DNA of 64,000 bases from an uncultured Eggerthella sp. GTDB taxonomy: Bacteria; Actinomycetota; Coriobacteriia; Coriobacteriales; Eggerthellaceae. The notes beneath the pieces are model-generated. The model made no database searches, was not told the DNA's origin, and saw nothing but the letters and a program-made list of their open reading frames with translations. Location: the NCBI GenBank assembly GCA_905203045.1, contig CAJKUH010000011.1, positions 1-64,000 on the forward strand. The letters run 5' to 3'. Position 1 is the stretch's first letter. The number at the start of each line of letters is the position of its first letter. A program made the translations under genes and the position numbers. This document shows positions 1-8,409 of the stretch, piece after piece.

Positions 1-355
1 GTGGGCCTTTCTTGGAGAGCCTCGCTCTCAGCCTGCTGGCAGGAGCCTTCGTTCTTTAGACGTTCTTTTGGCTCTTCCTATATATTTGTCTAACCTATAT
101 ATCTTATTATCCATAGTGTGTGGAAATGAAACGATAGACATGCACAGTACATATAAGTTCATTTTCTTTGTTTGTACTGGGTCTATAGATATCGGTAATA
201 AATTTTTTCTCCGCCGAATAAGCTATTCATTCAAGATAACTATTAGAATTTGATACTATATAGGCAATGAAACATTGAATTAATGCAACGCATTATCTAA
301 TGCGTTTCTTGATTTTCTAGGCTTTTGCCTGGGAATCGAATTGGAGAGGGGCTTT
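1..355. other. AT-rich intergenic region upstream of the first LysR gene
   Basis: No convincing gene is visible; the one open frame (68-253) has no ribosome-binding site and a composition unlike its neighbours. The stretch from about 75 to 310 is much more AT-rich than the rest of the window. It holds a direct repeat CGTTCTTT at 50-57 and 61-68, a half-site pair AGCTAT (221-226) and ATAACT (236-241), and the palindrome at 281-295. It probably carries the promoter and operators of the LysR gene that starts at 356. Confidence 0.6.
281..295. promoter_or_regulatory. Palindrome TAATGC-AAC-GCATTA, candidate autoregulatory site
   Basis: A perfect 6-bp inverted repeat with a 3-nt spacer lies 60 nt before the LysR start codon. 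A third copy of the half-site (TAATGC, 298-303) follows at once. LysR genes commonly bind near their own promoter, so an operator role is plausible, but the spacing is not the textbook T-N11-A and no binding can be shown from sequence. Confidence 0.35.
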
Positions 356-1291
356 ATGAATCTAGCGCAGCTATATTACTTTAGAACGCTTGCTAAGTTT
401 GAGCACTATGGCAAGGCTGCTGAAGCACTCTATATCACTCAGCCGTCTCTTTCTAATTCGATCAAGAATCTTGAGAAGGAGATTGGCGTTCCTTTCTTCG
501 AGCGTGTTGGCAGAAATGTCCGTCTTACCGAATACGGTGAGGAGTTTAATAAACACATTTGTCTTGCCCTCGATGAAATCGATAAAGCTGTCGAGATCAT
601 GAAAGCCTACAATTCCGGTCTTAGCGGCCGAATTCGTATCGGTACTGTCATTAGCATTCAGCGCAATTACCTCCCTAAGCTTCTGAGCACCTTTAAAGGC
701 GCCTTTGGCGACGATGTTGTTTTCGATATCTACCAGGGAACGACATCTGAATGCCTTAAGGGCTTGGCCGACGGCAAGTTTGATGTAGTGTTCTGCGGAA
801 AAATGAGCGGGTTCGATGATATCGAGTTTGTCCCTCAGTTCTCGCAGAATGTTGTTCTTGCCGTTAATTCCCAGCATGAATTGGCAAGTAGGGATATGGT
901 TTCCCTCAATGACCTGAAGGGCATTACACTTACTTCGTATCGTTCTCAGTCGTATGCGCATACCATCTTTGAAGGTTTTTTTGAGCGTTACGGCCTTGAT
1001 GTAAAGCAGGGCTTCAATGACGAGATTAGCGCCGCTACGCTTGTTTCTTCTGATCGTAATGTCGTTGCTGTAATTCTTGAGACGCTCGATGACCTTTCGC
1101 TCGAAAATCTGGTTACTATTCCCATCGAAGAGCTTCAGGAGCCTTTCCATATTATTTACCTGGGCTACAACAAGAAGTCGTTCCATTCGCATTTGGTGGA
1201 AGAGTTCATCAAGTTTACCCAGAAGCACATCAAGTTCCCTGCTGGCGTAGTTCCGCTGGAGGAGTACTACATGAACAATAAGGAAAGCTAA
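356..1291 (+). CDS. LysR-family transcriptional regulator 1
   Basis: Predicted DNA-binding activator or repressor of 311 aa. The N-terminal winged helix-turn-helix begins MNLAQLYYFRTLA and contains AAEALYITQPSLSNSI, the usual LysR recognition region; the rest (about residues 90-295) is a periplasmic-binding-protein-like effector domain. I chose ATG 356, preceded by GGAGAGGGG at 343-350, over the upstream TTG at 341, because the LysR family normally starts exactly at this motif and the second LysR in the window does too. It is strongly similar to the regulator at 8410-9330, including TQP-LSNSIK, GRNVRLT and the EFN segment, so the two are paralogs. It lies immediately before the dehydrogenase/CoA-transferase genes and is the best candidate to control them. 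Ligand unknown. Confidence 0.93.
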   Translation: MNLAQLYYFRTLAKFEHYGKAAEALYITQPSLSNSIKNLEKEIGVPFFERVGRNVRLTEYGEEFNKHICLALDEIDKAVEIMKAYNSGLSGRIRIGTVISIQRNYLPKLLSTFKGAFGDDVVFDIYQGTTSECLKGLADGKFDVVFCGKMSGFDDIEFVPQFSQNVVLAVNSQHELASRDMVSLNDLKGITLTSYRSQSYAHTIFEGFFERYGLDVKQGFNDEISAATLVSSDRNVVAVILETLDDLSLENLVTIPIEELQEPFHIIYLGYNKKSFHSHLVEEFIKFTQKHIKFPAGVVPLEEYYMNNKES

Positions 1292-1320
1292 ATCCTTACT
1301 TATATATAAAGGTGTTTACG

Positions 1321-1358
1321 GCCGTTCCGTAGCTGTTTTTGGCTATGGGACGGCTTTT
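1321..1358 (+). terminator. Rho-independent terminator of lysR1
   Basis: A 13-bp stem (1321-1333 with 1342-1354, including G-U pairs) is followed by TTTT at 1355-1358. It sits 30 nt after the LysR stop codon, so the regulator is a single-gene transcript. Confidence 0.8.
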
Positions 1359-2104
1359 CGTTTATGGGTCGAATTGAGGCTAGGAGGGTGGCGAAGAGGA
1401 GAGTTAGTTGATCCGCCTTGCGCATTTTTATCTTGTTTTGCTGGGCTGTTGAGTGTGCTTTCTTGAAATAGGATTTGCCTCAAGGGGCTCAGCGTTGAGA
1501 GGTCATGCCTTGCTTTGCCGAGAAGGTACACGTTGGGAGAGCTTCGCTAGGGGATAGGTGGGGCATAGGATGTCTTAATGCTCAGAATCGCTAAGTCATT
1601 TAAGTTGAAATTGGGCAAAGACGGCCTTTTCGGCGCTTTTGATTGAAAAAGGGGATGGTTTTGAACCCTGAAGTCTCTCTCCAAGGCTTCTTCTTCCTTT
1701 ATTGAGCTTTTCTTGAATTGACGCGAACCGATTATTAATAGCTATGCGCAAATGAAAATGCGCTATTTGATAAAGCATCAGAATGCCTTGTTGCCTGTTT
1801 GTAAGATTCGGAGAAGGTTCAATTCTTTTCAATCCGAATGGATCATTTGCCTTGGCTCTATCAATAACGCCCTTTTCCCCTCAAATCCGAACAAGAATTA
1901 GAACGCGTTCTATCGTTTATAGCTAATTAATAGAACACGTTATATATTATTGCGCTTTGCTATCGGAAAACATTACGCAGCAATTAGACCCTTTCTACCT
2001 TCTGGGCGAATATACGTATCGGCTTCGGAAACGAAAGCACATGGTAATTCAAGGAAGCAACCAAACAAGTTGAGCTTCCTTGGCAATACAGAGGAGGGTT
2101 TTAA
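1359..2104. other. Long intergenic region without a recognisable gene
   Basis: 746 nt between the LysR terminator and the short-chain dehydrogenase. Two short minus-strand frames (1343-1531 and 1596-1832) lack ribosome-binding sites and recognisable domains and are judged spurious. From about 1590 the sequence becomes AT-rich. It contains the two related palindromes at 1899-1912 and 1931-1944, a CTAT-N5-ATAG repeat at 1910-1922, and presumably the promoter of the catabolic genes. The size suggests a complex control region or the remains of a lost gene. Confidence 0.5.
1899..1944. promoter_or_regulatory. Two related operator-like palindromes upstream of the catabolic genes
   Basis: TAGAACGCGTTCTA at 1899-1912 is a perfect 14-bp palindrome. 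A degenerate copy, TAGAACACGTTATA, lies at 1931-1944, so the centres are 32 bp apart, about three helical turns and therefore on one face of the DNA. The 12-bp core AGAACGCGTTCT occurs again exactly at 6881-6892, upstream of the acyl-CoA dehydrogenase gene. The repetition before two genes of one island suggests binding by a shared dimeric regulator; which one is not known. Confidence 0.6.
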
Positions 2105-2899
2105 ATGTCCGAGAATTGGTTCGCAAAGCAGCCTAAGGAACATCTTGCAGGTAAGTGCGCCATCGTAGTTGGCGGCAACTCCGGCATCGGCAAGGCAGCA
2201 GCAGAGGCAATCGCAGCAGCTGGCGCAAACATGGTTATCGCTGGTGTACCTGAGGCCGGTTGCCATGAGGTAGCAGCTGAGCTGAAGGCTCAGGGCACCA
2301 ACGCTGTAGGCGTTGCATGCGACGTTACCAGCCAGGAGTCCATCGACAACGTAATCAAGGTTGCTGAAGAGAACTTCGGTCAGATCGATATTCTGGTTAC
2401 CAGCGCTGGTATCGCACTTCCCCGCATGAACGCGGTAGACGTAAAGCCCGAGCAGTGGGACAAGCTGTTCAGCATCAACCTGAAGGGCAACTTCTTCCTG
2501 ATGACTTCTGTAGCACGCGCAATGGAAGCAAAGAACATCAAGGGCAAGATGGTTGTTGTAGCTTCCGCCCGTGGCATCAACTCCATGGAGAACATCGCTC
2601 CTTACTGCATCGCAAAGGCTGGCGTTATGGGCATGGTTCGCTCCTTGGCTGTTGACTTCGCTAAGAAGCAGATCCTGGTTAACGGCATTGCTCCTGGCTA
2701 TGTTTACACCCCGATGGTTGCAAAGGTATTCGAAGAGCAGCCTCAGCAGGAAGCTTACGTTAAGAGCCGTACGCCTCTTCCGAACTACACCGGTACGCTT
2801 GATGAAATGGGCGCTGCAATTCTGCACCTCGTTCTTCCTGTCACCGAGTACACCACCGGCCAGACCCTGGTTCTCGATGGTGGCTGGTCCATCCAGTAA
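2105..2899 (+). CDS. Short-chain dehydrogenase/reductase (SDR)
   Basis: NAD(P)-dependent oxidoreductase of 264 aa, probably acting on a secondary alcohol or ketone. It has the classical SDR Rossmann motif GGNSGIG (residues 23-29), the catalytic Ser154, Tyr167 and Lys171, and Asn125. The usual NNAG motif reads TSAG (99-102), a departure from the family norm. The start ATG is preceded by GAGGAGGG. It is 81 nt ahead of an alcohol dehydrogenase and shares its orientation, so the two are likely co-transcribed and may carry out successive or alternative oxidations in one pathway. Codon use (many GTA and GCA) matches the following four genes and differs from the cell-wall cluster, which fits a highly expressed inducible unit. 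Substrate unknown. Confidence 0.9.
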   Translation: MSENWFAKQPKEHLAGKCAIVVGGNSGIGKAAAEAIAAAGANMVIAGVPEAGCHEVAAELKAQGTNAVGVACDVTSQESIDNVIKVAEENFGQIDILVTSAGIALPRMNAVDVKPEQWDKLFSINLKGNFFLMTSVARAMEAKNIKGKMVVVASARGINSMENIAPYCIAKAGVMGMVRSLAVDFAKKQILVNGIAPGYVYTPMVAKVFEEQPQQEAYVKSRTPLPNYTGTLDEMGAAILHLVLPVTEYTTGQTLVLDGGWSIQ

Positions 2900-2980
2900 C
2901 ACTGAACTTCTGGCCAGCGCTTGATGCGAGGGGCTCAGGCGCTGGCTTCCTATTCCATCTTTTCGAAAGGAAGTTTTCCC

Positions 2981-4036
2981 ATGGAAGGTAAGATGAACGC
3001 ACTTCTCAAGACCGCTGCTGAGCCGGATGCAATGCAGTATGTTGAGGATTTCGATATTCCCCAGATCAAGGATGACGAAGTACTTCTCGAGATCAAGGCA
3101 GTAGGCATCTGCGGTACTGACCATTCTCTGTATCGCTGGAATCCTGCAATCGCAAATTCCTACCATATTCAGTATCCTGCAATTTTCGGTCATGAGTTCT
3201 CTGGCGTTATTGCAGAGGTTGGCCCGAATGCACCTGAGAACCTCAAAGTTGGCATGCGCGTAACCGCTAACCCGGTTCTTTATGATGGAACGTGTGAGTA
3301 CTGCGACCGCGGCGAAGTCAACATCTGCGACAACCGTCCGTTCTATGGCACCGACCTTCCCGGCGCATTCGCCAAGTACATGGCAATCCGCGCAACTAAC
3401 GTTATCCCGATGCCTGATGAGGTTACCTTCACTCAGGGCGCATTGCTTGAGCCTCTGTGCGTAGCAATGAACGCAGTAGAGCGTGTTAACCCTCAGATCG
3501 GTGAGACCGCTGTAGTTATCGGCCCTGGCGCTATCGGCCTTCTGATGGTTGCATTGCTGAAGCAGGCTCGCGGCATCCGCAAGGTTATCGTAACTGGCCT
3601 TGACGCTGACGCAAAGCGCTTCAAGGTAGCTGAGCAGCTCGGTGCAATTACCGTAAACGGTTCTCAGTGCGATGTTGTTGAGAAGGTTAAGGAACTCACC
3701 GGCGGCAAGGGTCCTGAGTGCATCTTCGATGCTGCTGGTCACTGGACGGTTTCTGAACAGGCTGTACAGATGGTTGCAAAGAATGGCCGCATCGGCATTA
3801 CCGGTCTGCCTGCAAAGCCCTCTTCCATCCCGATGACTGAGATCGCAATGCGTCAGATCAGCATTATCGGCAACCGTGCTTACGAGCGTAAGCATTGGCG
3901 TCAGGCTCTGAGCCTTCTTGCTAACGGTCTGGACATTTCCATGATTTCCAACATGGTTGTACCTCTGTCCGATTGGCGCAAGGGCATGGAGTTCATCGAG
4001 TCCGGCGAGGGTCTGCGCGTAGTTCTCGAGCCGTAA
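2981..4036 (+). CDS. Zinc-dependent medium-chain alcohol dehydrogenase
   Basis: Cytoplasmic NAD(P)-dependent dehydrogenase of 351 aa in the threonine/sorbitol dehydrogenase group. Catalytic-zinc ligands are visible as Cys44 (GICGTDH), His71 and Glu72 (GHEFSG). The structural-zinc lobe has only three cysteines (105, 108, 116), and Asp102 stands where the first cysteine is expected. The Rossmann fold carries GPGAIG. I chose ATG 2981 because AAAGGAAG precedes it; the frame is open back to 2921 without a usable ribosome-binding site, and ATG 2993 is an alternative. The gene is followed by a strong terminator, so the SDR and this gene form one unit upstream of the CoA-transferases. Exact substrate unknown. 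Confidence 0.9.
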   Translation: MEGKMNALLKTAAEPDAMQYVEDFDIPQIKDDEVLLEIKAVGICGTDHSLYRWNPAIANSYHIQYPAIFGHEFSGVIAEVGPNAPENLKVGMRVTANPVLYDGTCEYCDRGEVNICDNRPFYGTDLPGAFAKYMAIRATNVIPMPDEVTFTQGALLEPLCVAMNAVERVNPQIGETAVVIGPGAIGLLMVALLKQARGIRKVIVTGLDADAKRFKVAEQLGAITVNGSQCDVVEKVKELTGGKGPECIFDAAGHWTVSEQAVQMVAKNGRIGITGLPAKPSSIPMTEIAMRQISIIGNRAYERKHWRQALSLLANGLDISMISNMVVPLSDWRKGMEFIESGEGLRVVLEP

Positions 4037-4079
4037 GAAGAACCAAGGTCTTGTTGAAAAATCAGCAGGATGTTTCGAA

Positions 4080-4113
4080 GGGGTGCCGGCACTGCGGTGC
4101 TGGCACCCCTTTT
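4080..4113 (+). terminator. Rho-independent terminator after the alcohol dehydrogenase
   Basis: A 13-bp GC-rich stem, GGGGTGCCGGCAC with GTGCTGGCACCCC (one G-U pair), a 4-nt loop and a short T run at 4110-4113. It separates the dehydrogenase pair from the CoA-transferase pair. Confidence 0.85.
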
Positions 4114-4162
4114 CACAAAATGCGATGTGCTGAGGGGCGCATCTGATTGTTAGGAGAATCCA

Positions 4163-5476
4163 ATGGCAGGATTGCAGGGAGTTAAAGTAATTGAGCTTAC
4201 CCAGTACGCCGCAGGTCCGGCAGCGGGCCGTGCCTTGGCAGAAATGGGCGCAACGGTTATCAAGGTTGAGCCGTTCACGGGCGACGAGCAGCGCACCCAG
4301 GGCTTGGCTTGGGGCATGAAGTTCCGCACCGAGTTCGACGATGTTGCATATGACTGCGGTTCCTTCAACAAGGAATGGACCGCAATCAACTGCAAGAACC
4401 CCGAGGGCTTGGAAGTTATGTATCACATGCTTGAAACGGCAGATATCTTCCTTACCTCACTTCGTTCTGGTGCTTTGAAGCGCCTGGGACTCGATTATGA
4501 GACTCTTCATGAGAAGTTCCCTCGTTTGGTTTGGGCCCAGAACCGCGGCTACGGCGAACACGGCCCCATGAAGGACGCAAAGGGCTTTGACGCTACCGCA
4601 TTTGCTGCCCGTTCTGGCTTCGTAAGCGCAATTCCTCAGGCGAACGCTCATTACGAGCCTGGCAATTCTCCTATTGCATTCGGCGACTGGAACACCGGCT
4701 GCGCTCTTACCGCTGGCATCCTGGGCGCTTATGCTGGCGCTCTTCGCACCGGTGTTGGCGATAAGGTAACTGGCTCTCTGTACCATGTTGGCACCTGGGG
4801 CATGACCTCTGCACTGATTGCACAGCAGCAGGGCTGCGATTACCCGAAGGACCGCATGGAGGCAAAGTGCCCCACCAACAACTCCTATGTATCCTCCGAT
4901 GGCATTTGGTTCCTCATGTGCTTCGGCAACTACAACAAGTACTGCAAGCTGGTGTTCGATACGTTGGAGATGGATCCGAAGTACTACACCGAGGAAGAGT
5001 ACAACACACTTGAGGCTTTGGCCGACAACGGTAAGTACGTTGAGGTAGTAGCTGCAATGCATCAGGCATGCAAGAAGTTCACCTATGACGAACTCGAGAA
5101 GCGCTTCCGTGAGAACGACATTCCGTTCGAGAAGATCCAGACCGTTACCGACGTTCTGCAGGACCAGGAAGCATTCGACAACGACCAGCTCCGTTACATC
5201 AAGTACGAGAAGCAAGGTCCCTCCAGCCCCTATGGCGAGGAAGAGGATTACATCGTAACCACCATGCCGTTCCGTCTGGACAGCATCGGCGATCCTGTTC
5301 TTCATCGTTCTCGTCCTACCGGTTACGACACGCGCAGGATCCTCAACGACTACGGCTATGACGATGCATCTGTCGACAAGCTGGTAGAGGATGGCGCAGT
5401 AATGTGCTACACCGGCGATCCGCTGCCTGCCTCCGTTTTGGAGCCCAGCTACGGACCGAATTCTAAGAGGGACTAG
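4163..5476 (+). CDS. Class III CoA-transferase (CaiB/BaiF type), copy 1
   Basis: Moves CoA between carboxylic acids through aspartyl-CoA thioester and anhydride intermediates; 437 aa. The family N-terminus (VKVIELTQYAAGPAAGRALAEMGA) and the catalytic Asp143 in GFDATAFAARSG are present. AGGAGA precedes the start. The second CoA-transferase starts 12 nt after its stop, so both are translated from one message. The two proteins differ clearly in sequence and are not a recent tandem copy, suggesting two acids, or an acid and a co-substrate, handled separately. Together with the acyl-CoA dehydrogenase this implies activation of a carboxylic acid to its CoA ester. Substrate not predictable; phenyllactate-, carnitine- and bile-acid-type transferases are all in this family. 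Confidence 0.9.
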   Translation: MAGLQGVKVIELTQYAAGPAAGRALAEMGATVIKVEPFTGDEQRTQGLAWGMKFRTEFDDVAYDCGSFNKEWTAINCKNPEGLEVMYHMLETADIFLTSLRSGALKRLGLDYETLHEKFPRLVWAQNRGYGEHGPMKDAKGFDATAFAARSGFVSAIPQANAHYEPGNSPIAFGDWNTGCALTAGILGAYAGALRTGVGDKVTGSLYHVGTWGMTSALIAQQQGCDYPKDRMEAKCPTNNSYVSSDGIWFLMCFGNYNKYCKLVFDTLEMDPKYYTEEEYNTLEALADNGKYVEVVAAMHQACKKFTYDELEKRFRENDIPFEKIQTVTDVLQDQEAFDNDQLRYIKYEKQGPSSPYGEEEDYIVTTMPFRLDSIGDPVLHRSRPTGYDTRRILNDYGYDDASVDKLVEDGAVMCYTGDPLPASVLEPSYGPNSKRD

Positions 5477-5488
5477 GAGGATATAAAT

Positions 5489-6718
5489 ATGGCACGCGCA
5501 AACACACCTTTTTCTGGACTGACCGTTCTTGACTTTTCTCGTTACCTGCCTGGCGGTTATGCGACGCAGGTGCTGGCAGACCTTGGCGCTACGGTAATCA
5601 AGTGCGAGGACACGGGTCTTGGCGACTTCATGCGTCATGACTATCCCACCAAGGGCGGCGGCATTTCCTACTACATCACGGCATTGGGCCGCAACAAGAA
5701 GTCCGTTTCCTTGAACCTCAAGAACGAAGAAGTTGTTGAGTGGTTCAAGAAGATGGCGAAGGAAGCCGACGTTATCGTTGAGAGCTTCCGTCCTGGCGTA
5801 ACCAAGAAGCTCGGTATCGACTACGATACGATCAACGCTATCAACCCGCGCATCATTTACTGCTCGATTTCCGGTTACGGCGCAGAGGATCCTCGTTCCA
5901 AGAAAGCACAGCATGACCTTAACATGCAGGCAACCAGCGGTTATCTATCCGTAAACCATGGTTCCACTTCACCGTTGCACCTGTGCGACCTTTCCTCTGG
6001 CATGGTTGCAGGTCAGGCAATCCTCGCCGCTCTGTACGCTCGCGAGCAGACCGGTAAGGGCACCTACATCGACACTTCCATGTTCGACTGCTTCGTATGG
6101 TGGAACTCCCTCTTGGATTCCCGTTGGTGCTTCAACGGCGGCGAATGCAAGCGCGACGACCTCGAGTATCCTTCCGTGGCATACAACGTGTATGAGACGG
6201 CTGACGGCGGCAAGCTTGCCCTGGGCATGGTTGAAGCCAAGTTCTGGCAGCCCTTCTGCGACGCAATCGGTCACCCCGAGATCAAGGGCGACGGCTTGAA
6301 GCGTCGTTGGGAAGCTCCTGAATCCTTCAAGATCGTTGAGGACGTAATCAAGAGCAAGCCTCTTGACGAGTGGATGAAGTGGCTTGAGGACAAGGACTTC
6401 TGCATTGCCAAGGTGAACACAAAGACCGAGGCAGTAGAGCAGATTACGCGTGAGAATCCTGAAGCTTTGGCTTGGGTTGACTTCCCCCGTGTTGGTCGTG
6501 TTCTTCAGACTGGTTTGCCTCATCACCTGTCCACCATCCCGGTTAACATTGCCGACTTCGAAGAAGCATCGGTTCTGGGTGGCGACACCGCTGAGTACCT
6601 TAAGAAGGTTGGCGCCGATGACGCAACCATCGCACGTCTTAAGGCTGAAGGCGGCATTCGTTTGGGCGACGACATCGTTCCTGAAGAGGACCGCGCACCC
6701 GTTGCTCCTACGAAATAA
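5489..6718 (+). CDS. Class III CoA-transferase (CaiB/BaiF type), copy 2
   Basis: 409-aa CoA-transferase with the family N-terminus (LTVLDFSRYLPGGYATQVLADLGA) and catalytic Asp143 in QHDLNMQATSGYL, which fits the formyl-CoA transferase pattern better than copy 1. AGGAGG precedes ATG 5489. It is the second gene of a two-gene unit closed by the terminator at 6749-6782. The pair could form a heteromer or act on different substrates; class III enzymes are usually homodimers of interlocked rings, so separate roles are more likely. Confidence 0.9.
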   Translation: MARANTPFSGLTVLDFSRYLPGGYATQVLADLGATVIKCEDTGLGDFMRHDYPTKGGGISYYITALGRNKKSVSLNLKNEEVVEWFKKMAKEADVIVESFRPGVTKKLGIDYDTINAINPRIIYCSISGYGAEDPRSKKAQHDLNMQATSGYLSVNHGSTSPLHLCDLSSGMVAGQAILAALYAREQTGKGTYIDTSMFDCFVWWNSLLDSRWCFNGGECKRDDLEYPSVAYNVYETADGGKLALGMVEAKFWQPFCDAIGHPEIKGDGLKRRWEAPESFKIVEDVIKSKPLDEWMKWLEDKDFCIAKVNTKTEAVEQITRENPEALAWVDFPRVGRVLQTGLPHHLSTIPVNIADFEEASVLGGDTAEYLKKVGADDATIARLKAEGGIRLGDDIVPEEDRAPVAPTK

Positions 6719-6748
6719 CGACAGTTGCTATAACTGCGTCGCTTTTAT

Positions 6749-6782
6749 AAGGAGGTGCTCCGAAAGGAGTGCCTCCTTTTTT
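6749..6782 (+). terminator. Rho-independent terminator after the CoA-transferases
   Basis: AAGGAGGTGCTCC pairs with GGAGTGCCTCCTT around a short GAAA-type loop, followed by a T run. It ends the two-gene CoA-transferase transcript. Confidence 0.85.
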
Positions 6783-6880
6783 GCGTTGAGCTGCTTTCCG
6801 CCCTATTCCTTATGGCGGTTTGCCCGGAATCTCTCACCGACGGTAGCGAGGAGCTGGGCTTGCGGGTGAAGAAGATGGAA

Positions 6881-6892
6881 AGAACGCGTTCT
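6881..6892. promoter_or_regulatory. Operator-like palindrome AGAACGCGTTCT, second locus
   Basis: Perfect 12-bp palindrome identical to the core at 1900-1911. Two exact occurrences, both in control regions of the same island, make chance less likely than regulation, though a genome-wide count is needed. Confidence 0.55.
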
Positions 6893-6953
6893 ACTTGTTC
6901 TTCGCATGAATAGCTTGTTTTATCAGGTAAACCATTTATTCAGGTGAAGTACC

Positions 6954-6984
6954 AAAAAGCTATTCATTGCAGTTATAGCTTTTT
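6954..6984. promoter_or_regulatory. LysR-type T-N11-A box
   Basis: AAAAAGCTAT-N11-ATAGCTTTTT is a perfect 10-bp inverted repeat with an 11-nt spacer and contains the T-N11-A core typical of LysR recognition sites. Its centre (6969) lies about 74 bp before the start of transcription inferred from the promoter at 7009-7036, where LysR proteins usually anchor to activate. Either LysR of this island could bind it. Confidence 0.65.
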
Positions 6985-7008
6985 GTGAAAATAGACATCC
7001 TTAGAAAT

Positions 7009-7036
7009 TTGAAATTGAACCCGTTCACCCTAAAAT
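7009..7036 (+). promoter_or_regulatory. Promoter of the acyl-CoA dehydrogenase
   Basis: TTGAAA (7009-7014), 16-nt spacer, TAAAAT (7031-7036). The inferred start of transcription near 7043 leaves a leader of about 50 nt before ATG 7092. Confidence 0.6.
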
Positions 7037-7091
7037 AAGACCTGTAAGCGAAAGCGAAAGCTTAATGAAACTGCAAAGGTTAGGGGGACCA

Positions 7092-8291
7092 ATGAATCCT
7101 AAAGCTACCATTACGGATGAGCAGTTCCAGGCATACCTCAAGCAGATCCGTGAATTGGCTGAAGGCCCGTTCGAAGAGCTGCAGAAGGAGATTGAGGTTA
7201 CCAACACTTTCCCCGACAAGTTCTATGAACTTGCCAAGGAAAACGACCTCTATCGTTTCTATCTTCCCGAAGAGTACGGCGGATGGAACCTTAACGAGCT
7301 CGAGATCTTGAAGGTTCAGGAAGAGTTCTCTCGTGGCCCTGGCGGAATGCGTATGCACCTGCATCATGCAGCTGACATGAACTGGCGTATTCTTGAGGAC
7401 TACGGCAAGCAGGAACTCAAAGATAAGCTGATGATGAAGTTCCAGGATAAGAGCGTTTACTGCAACTTCGCCATTACCGAGAAGACCGGCGGCACCGGTG
7501 CTGACCTTCACACCACCGCAGTAAAGCAGCCCGACGGCTCTTACATTCTGAACGGTGAGAAGTGGCTTATTTCCCACACTGACTGCTCTGATTACACCTA
7601 TGTAATCGCAGTAACCGACCAGGAAAGCGACAAGGATTCCCGCCTTTCCGCCTTCCTCGTACCGAACGATGCACCTGGCTTCGAGATCATCCCGATGCCT
7701 CATATGATGGGCTGCCGCGGCGCTGGCCATGCAGGCTTGAAGTTCACCAACGTAAAGCTTGATCCTATCTATCTGCTTGGCGAAGAGGGTCAGGGCATGG
7801 AAGTTGCTATCCACTCCCTGAGCGTTTCCCGTGTACACATCGCTTGCTCTAACCTGGGCATGGCACAGCGTATGCTGGAGATCTCCCTTAAGCGTGCTGC
7901 CGATCGTGTAACCTTCGGTAAGCCGATTATCAAGCGTCAGGCAATCAAGATGAAGATTGCTGAGATGCAGATGATGATTCATGCACTGCGTACCTTGGTA
8001 TACGACTTCGCTCGTGACTTCGATATCGACCAGAAGAACGAGTACGTTGATGAGAAGGCTGCAATCTGCAAGCTGTTCTCCATCGAAACGGTAAAGCTGG
8101 TTTCCGACGAGATGCTCGAGATCTTCGGTGGCGACGGCTACTTCGAGGATTCTCCGTATGGTCCTACCGAGCGTCTGTATCGCGACTGCCGCGCAATGTG
8201 GCTTGAGGAAGGTGCTCCTACCGTACAGCGCATCACCATCGCTCGTGAGTGCGAGAAGCATGGTGGCAAGCTCGAGTACCTGAGCTGCTAA
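7092..8291 (+). CDS. Acyl-CoA dehydrogenase family protein
   Basis: FAD-dependent alpha,beta-dehydrogenation of an acyl-CoA, or the reverse reduction of an enoyl-CoA; 399 aa. The three-part fold is visible: helical N-terminus, middle beta domain with NFAITEKTGGTGAD and EKWLISH, and C-terminal helical domain with RVTFGKPI. The catalytic base is Glu373, before the glycine in LEEGAPTVQR. I chose ATG 7092 (AGGGGGA just upstream) over the earlier in-frame start at 7065. It has its own LysR-box promoter and terminator, so it is controlled separately from, but probably together with, the CoA-transferases. No electron-transfer flavoprotein gene is in the window, so the electron partner must be encoded elsewhere. 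Confidence 0.92.
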   Translation: MNPKATITDEQFQAYLKQIRELAEGPFEELQKEIEVTNTFPDKFYELAKENDLYRFYLPEEYGGWNLNELEILKVQEEFSRGPGGMRMHLHHAADMNWRILEDYGKQELKDKLMMKFQDKSVYCNFAITEKTGGTGADLHTTAVKQPDGSYILNGEKWLISHTDCSDYTYVIAVTDQESDKDSRLSAFLVPNDAPGFEIIPMPHMMGCRGAGHAGLKFTNVKLDPIYLLGEEGQGMEVAIHSLSVSRVHIACSNLGMAQRMLEISLKRAADRVTFGKPIIKRQAIKMKIAEMQMMIHALRTLVYDFARDFDIDQKNEYVDEKAAICKLFSIETVKLVSDEMLEIFGGDGYFEDSPYGPTERLYRDCRAMWLEEGAPTVQRITIARECEKHGGKLEYLSC

Positions 8292-8351
8292 CGAAGGCGA
8301 TGCGAAAAAGATAGCGTTTGTCTGTCTTTTGCCTACGCAAAGCGTTTTGAA

Positions 8352-8387
8352 AGGCCTCTGTCCTATACACTGGGCAGAGGCCTTTTT
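8352..8387 (+). terminator. Rho-independent terminator after the acyl-CoA dehydrogenase
   Basis: AGGCCTCTG (8352-8360) pairs perfectly with CAGAGGCCT (8375-8383) and is followed by a run of T. The next gene begins only 23 nt later, so the second LysR needs read-through or a promoter inside the 118-nt gap. Confidence 0.85.
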
Positions 8388-8409
8388 GTGTCAGATGTGA
8401 GGGGTCGCA

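Larger units (their letters stand above)
6783..7091. other. Intergenic control region of the acyl-CoA dehydrogenase
   Basis: No gene is visible. Moving right, the region holds the palindrome AGAACGCGTTCT (6881-6892), a single ATAGCT half-site (6910-6915), the LysR-type box (6954-6984) and a promoter (7009-7036). The AT content rises sharply from 6890 to 7050, as in the other control regions of this island. Confidence 0.7.

Noticed and set aside
1343..1832. Two short minus-strand frames after lysR1
   Set aside because: No ribosome-binding sites or similarity; the first overlaps the terminator of lysR1.
1973..4426. 817-aa minus-strand frame opposite the SDR and alcohol dehydrogenase
   Set aside because: Antisense shadow of two clear enzymes; no recognisable domain.
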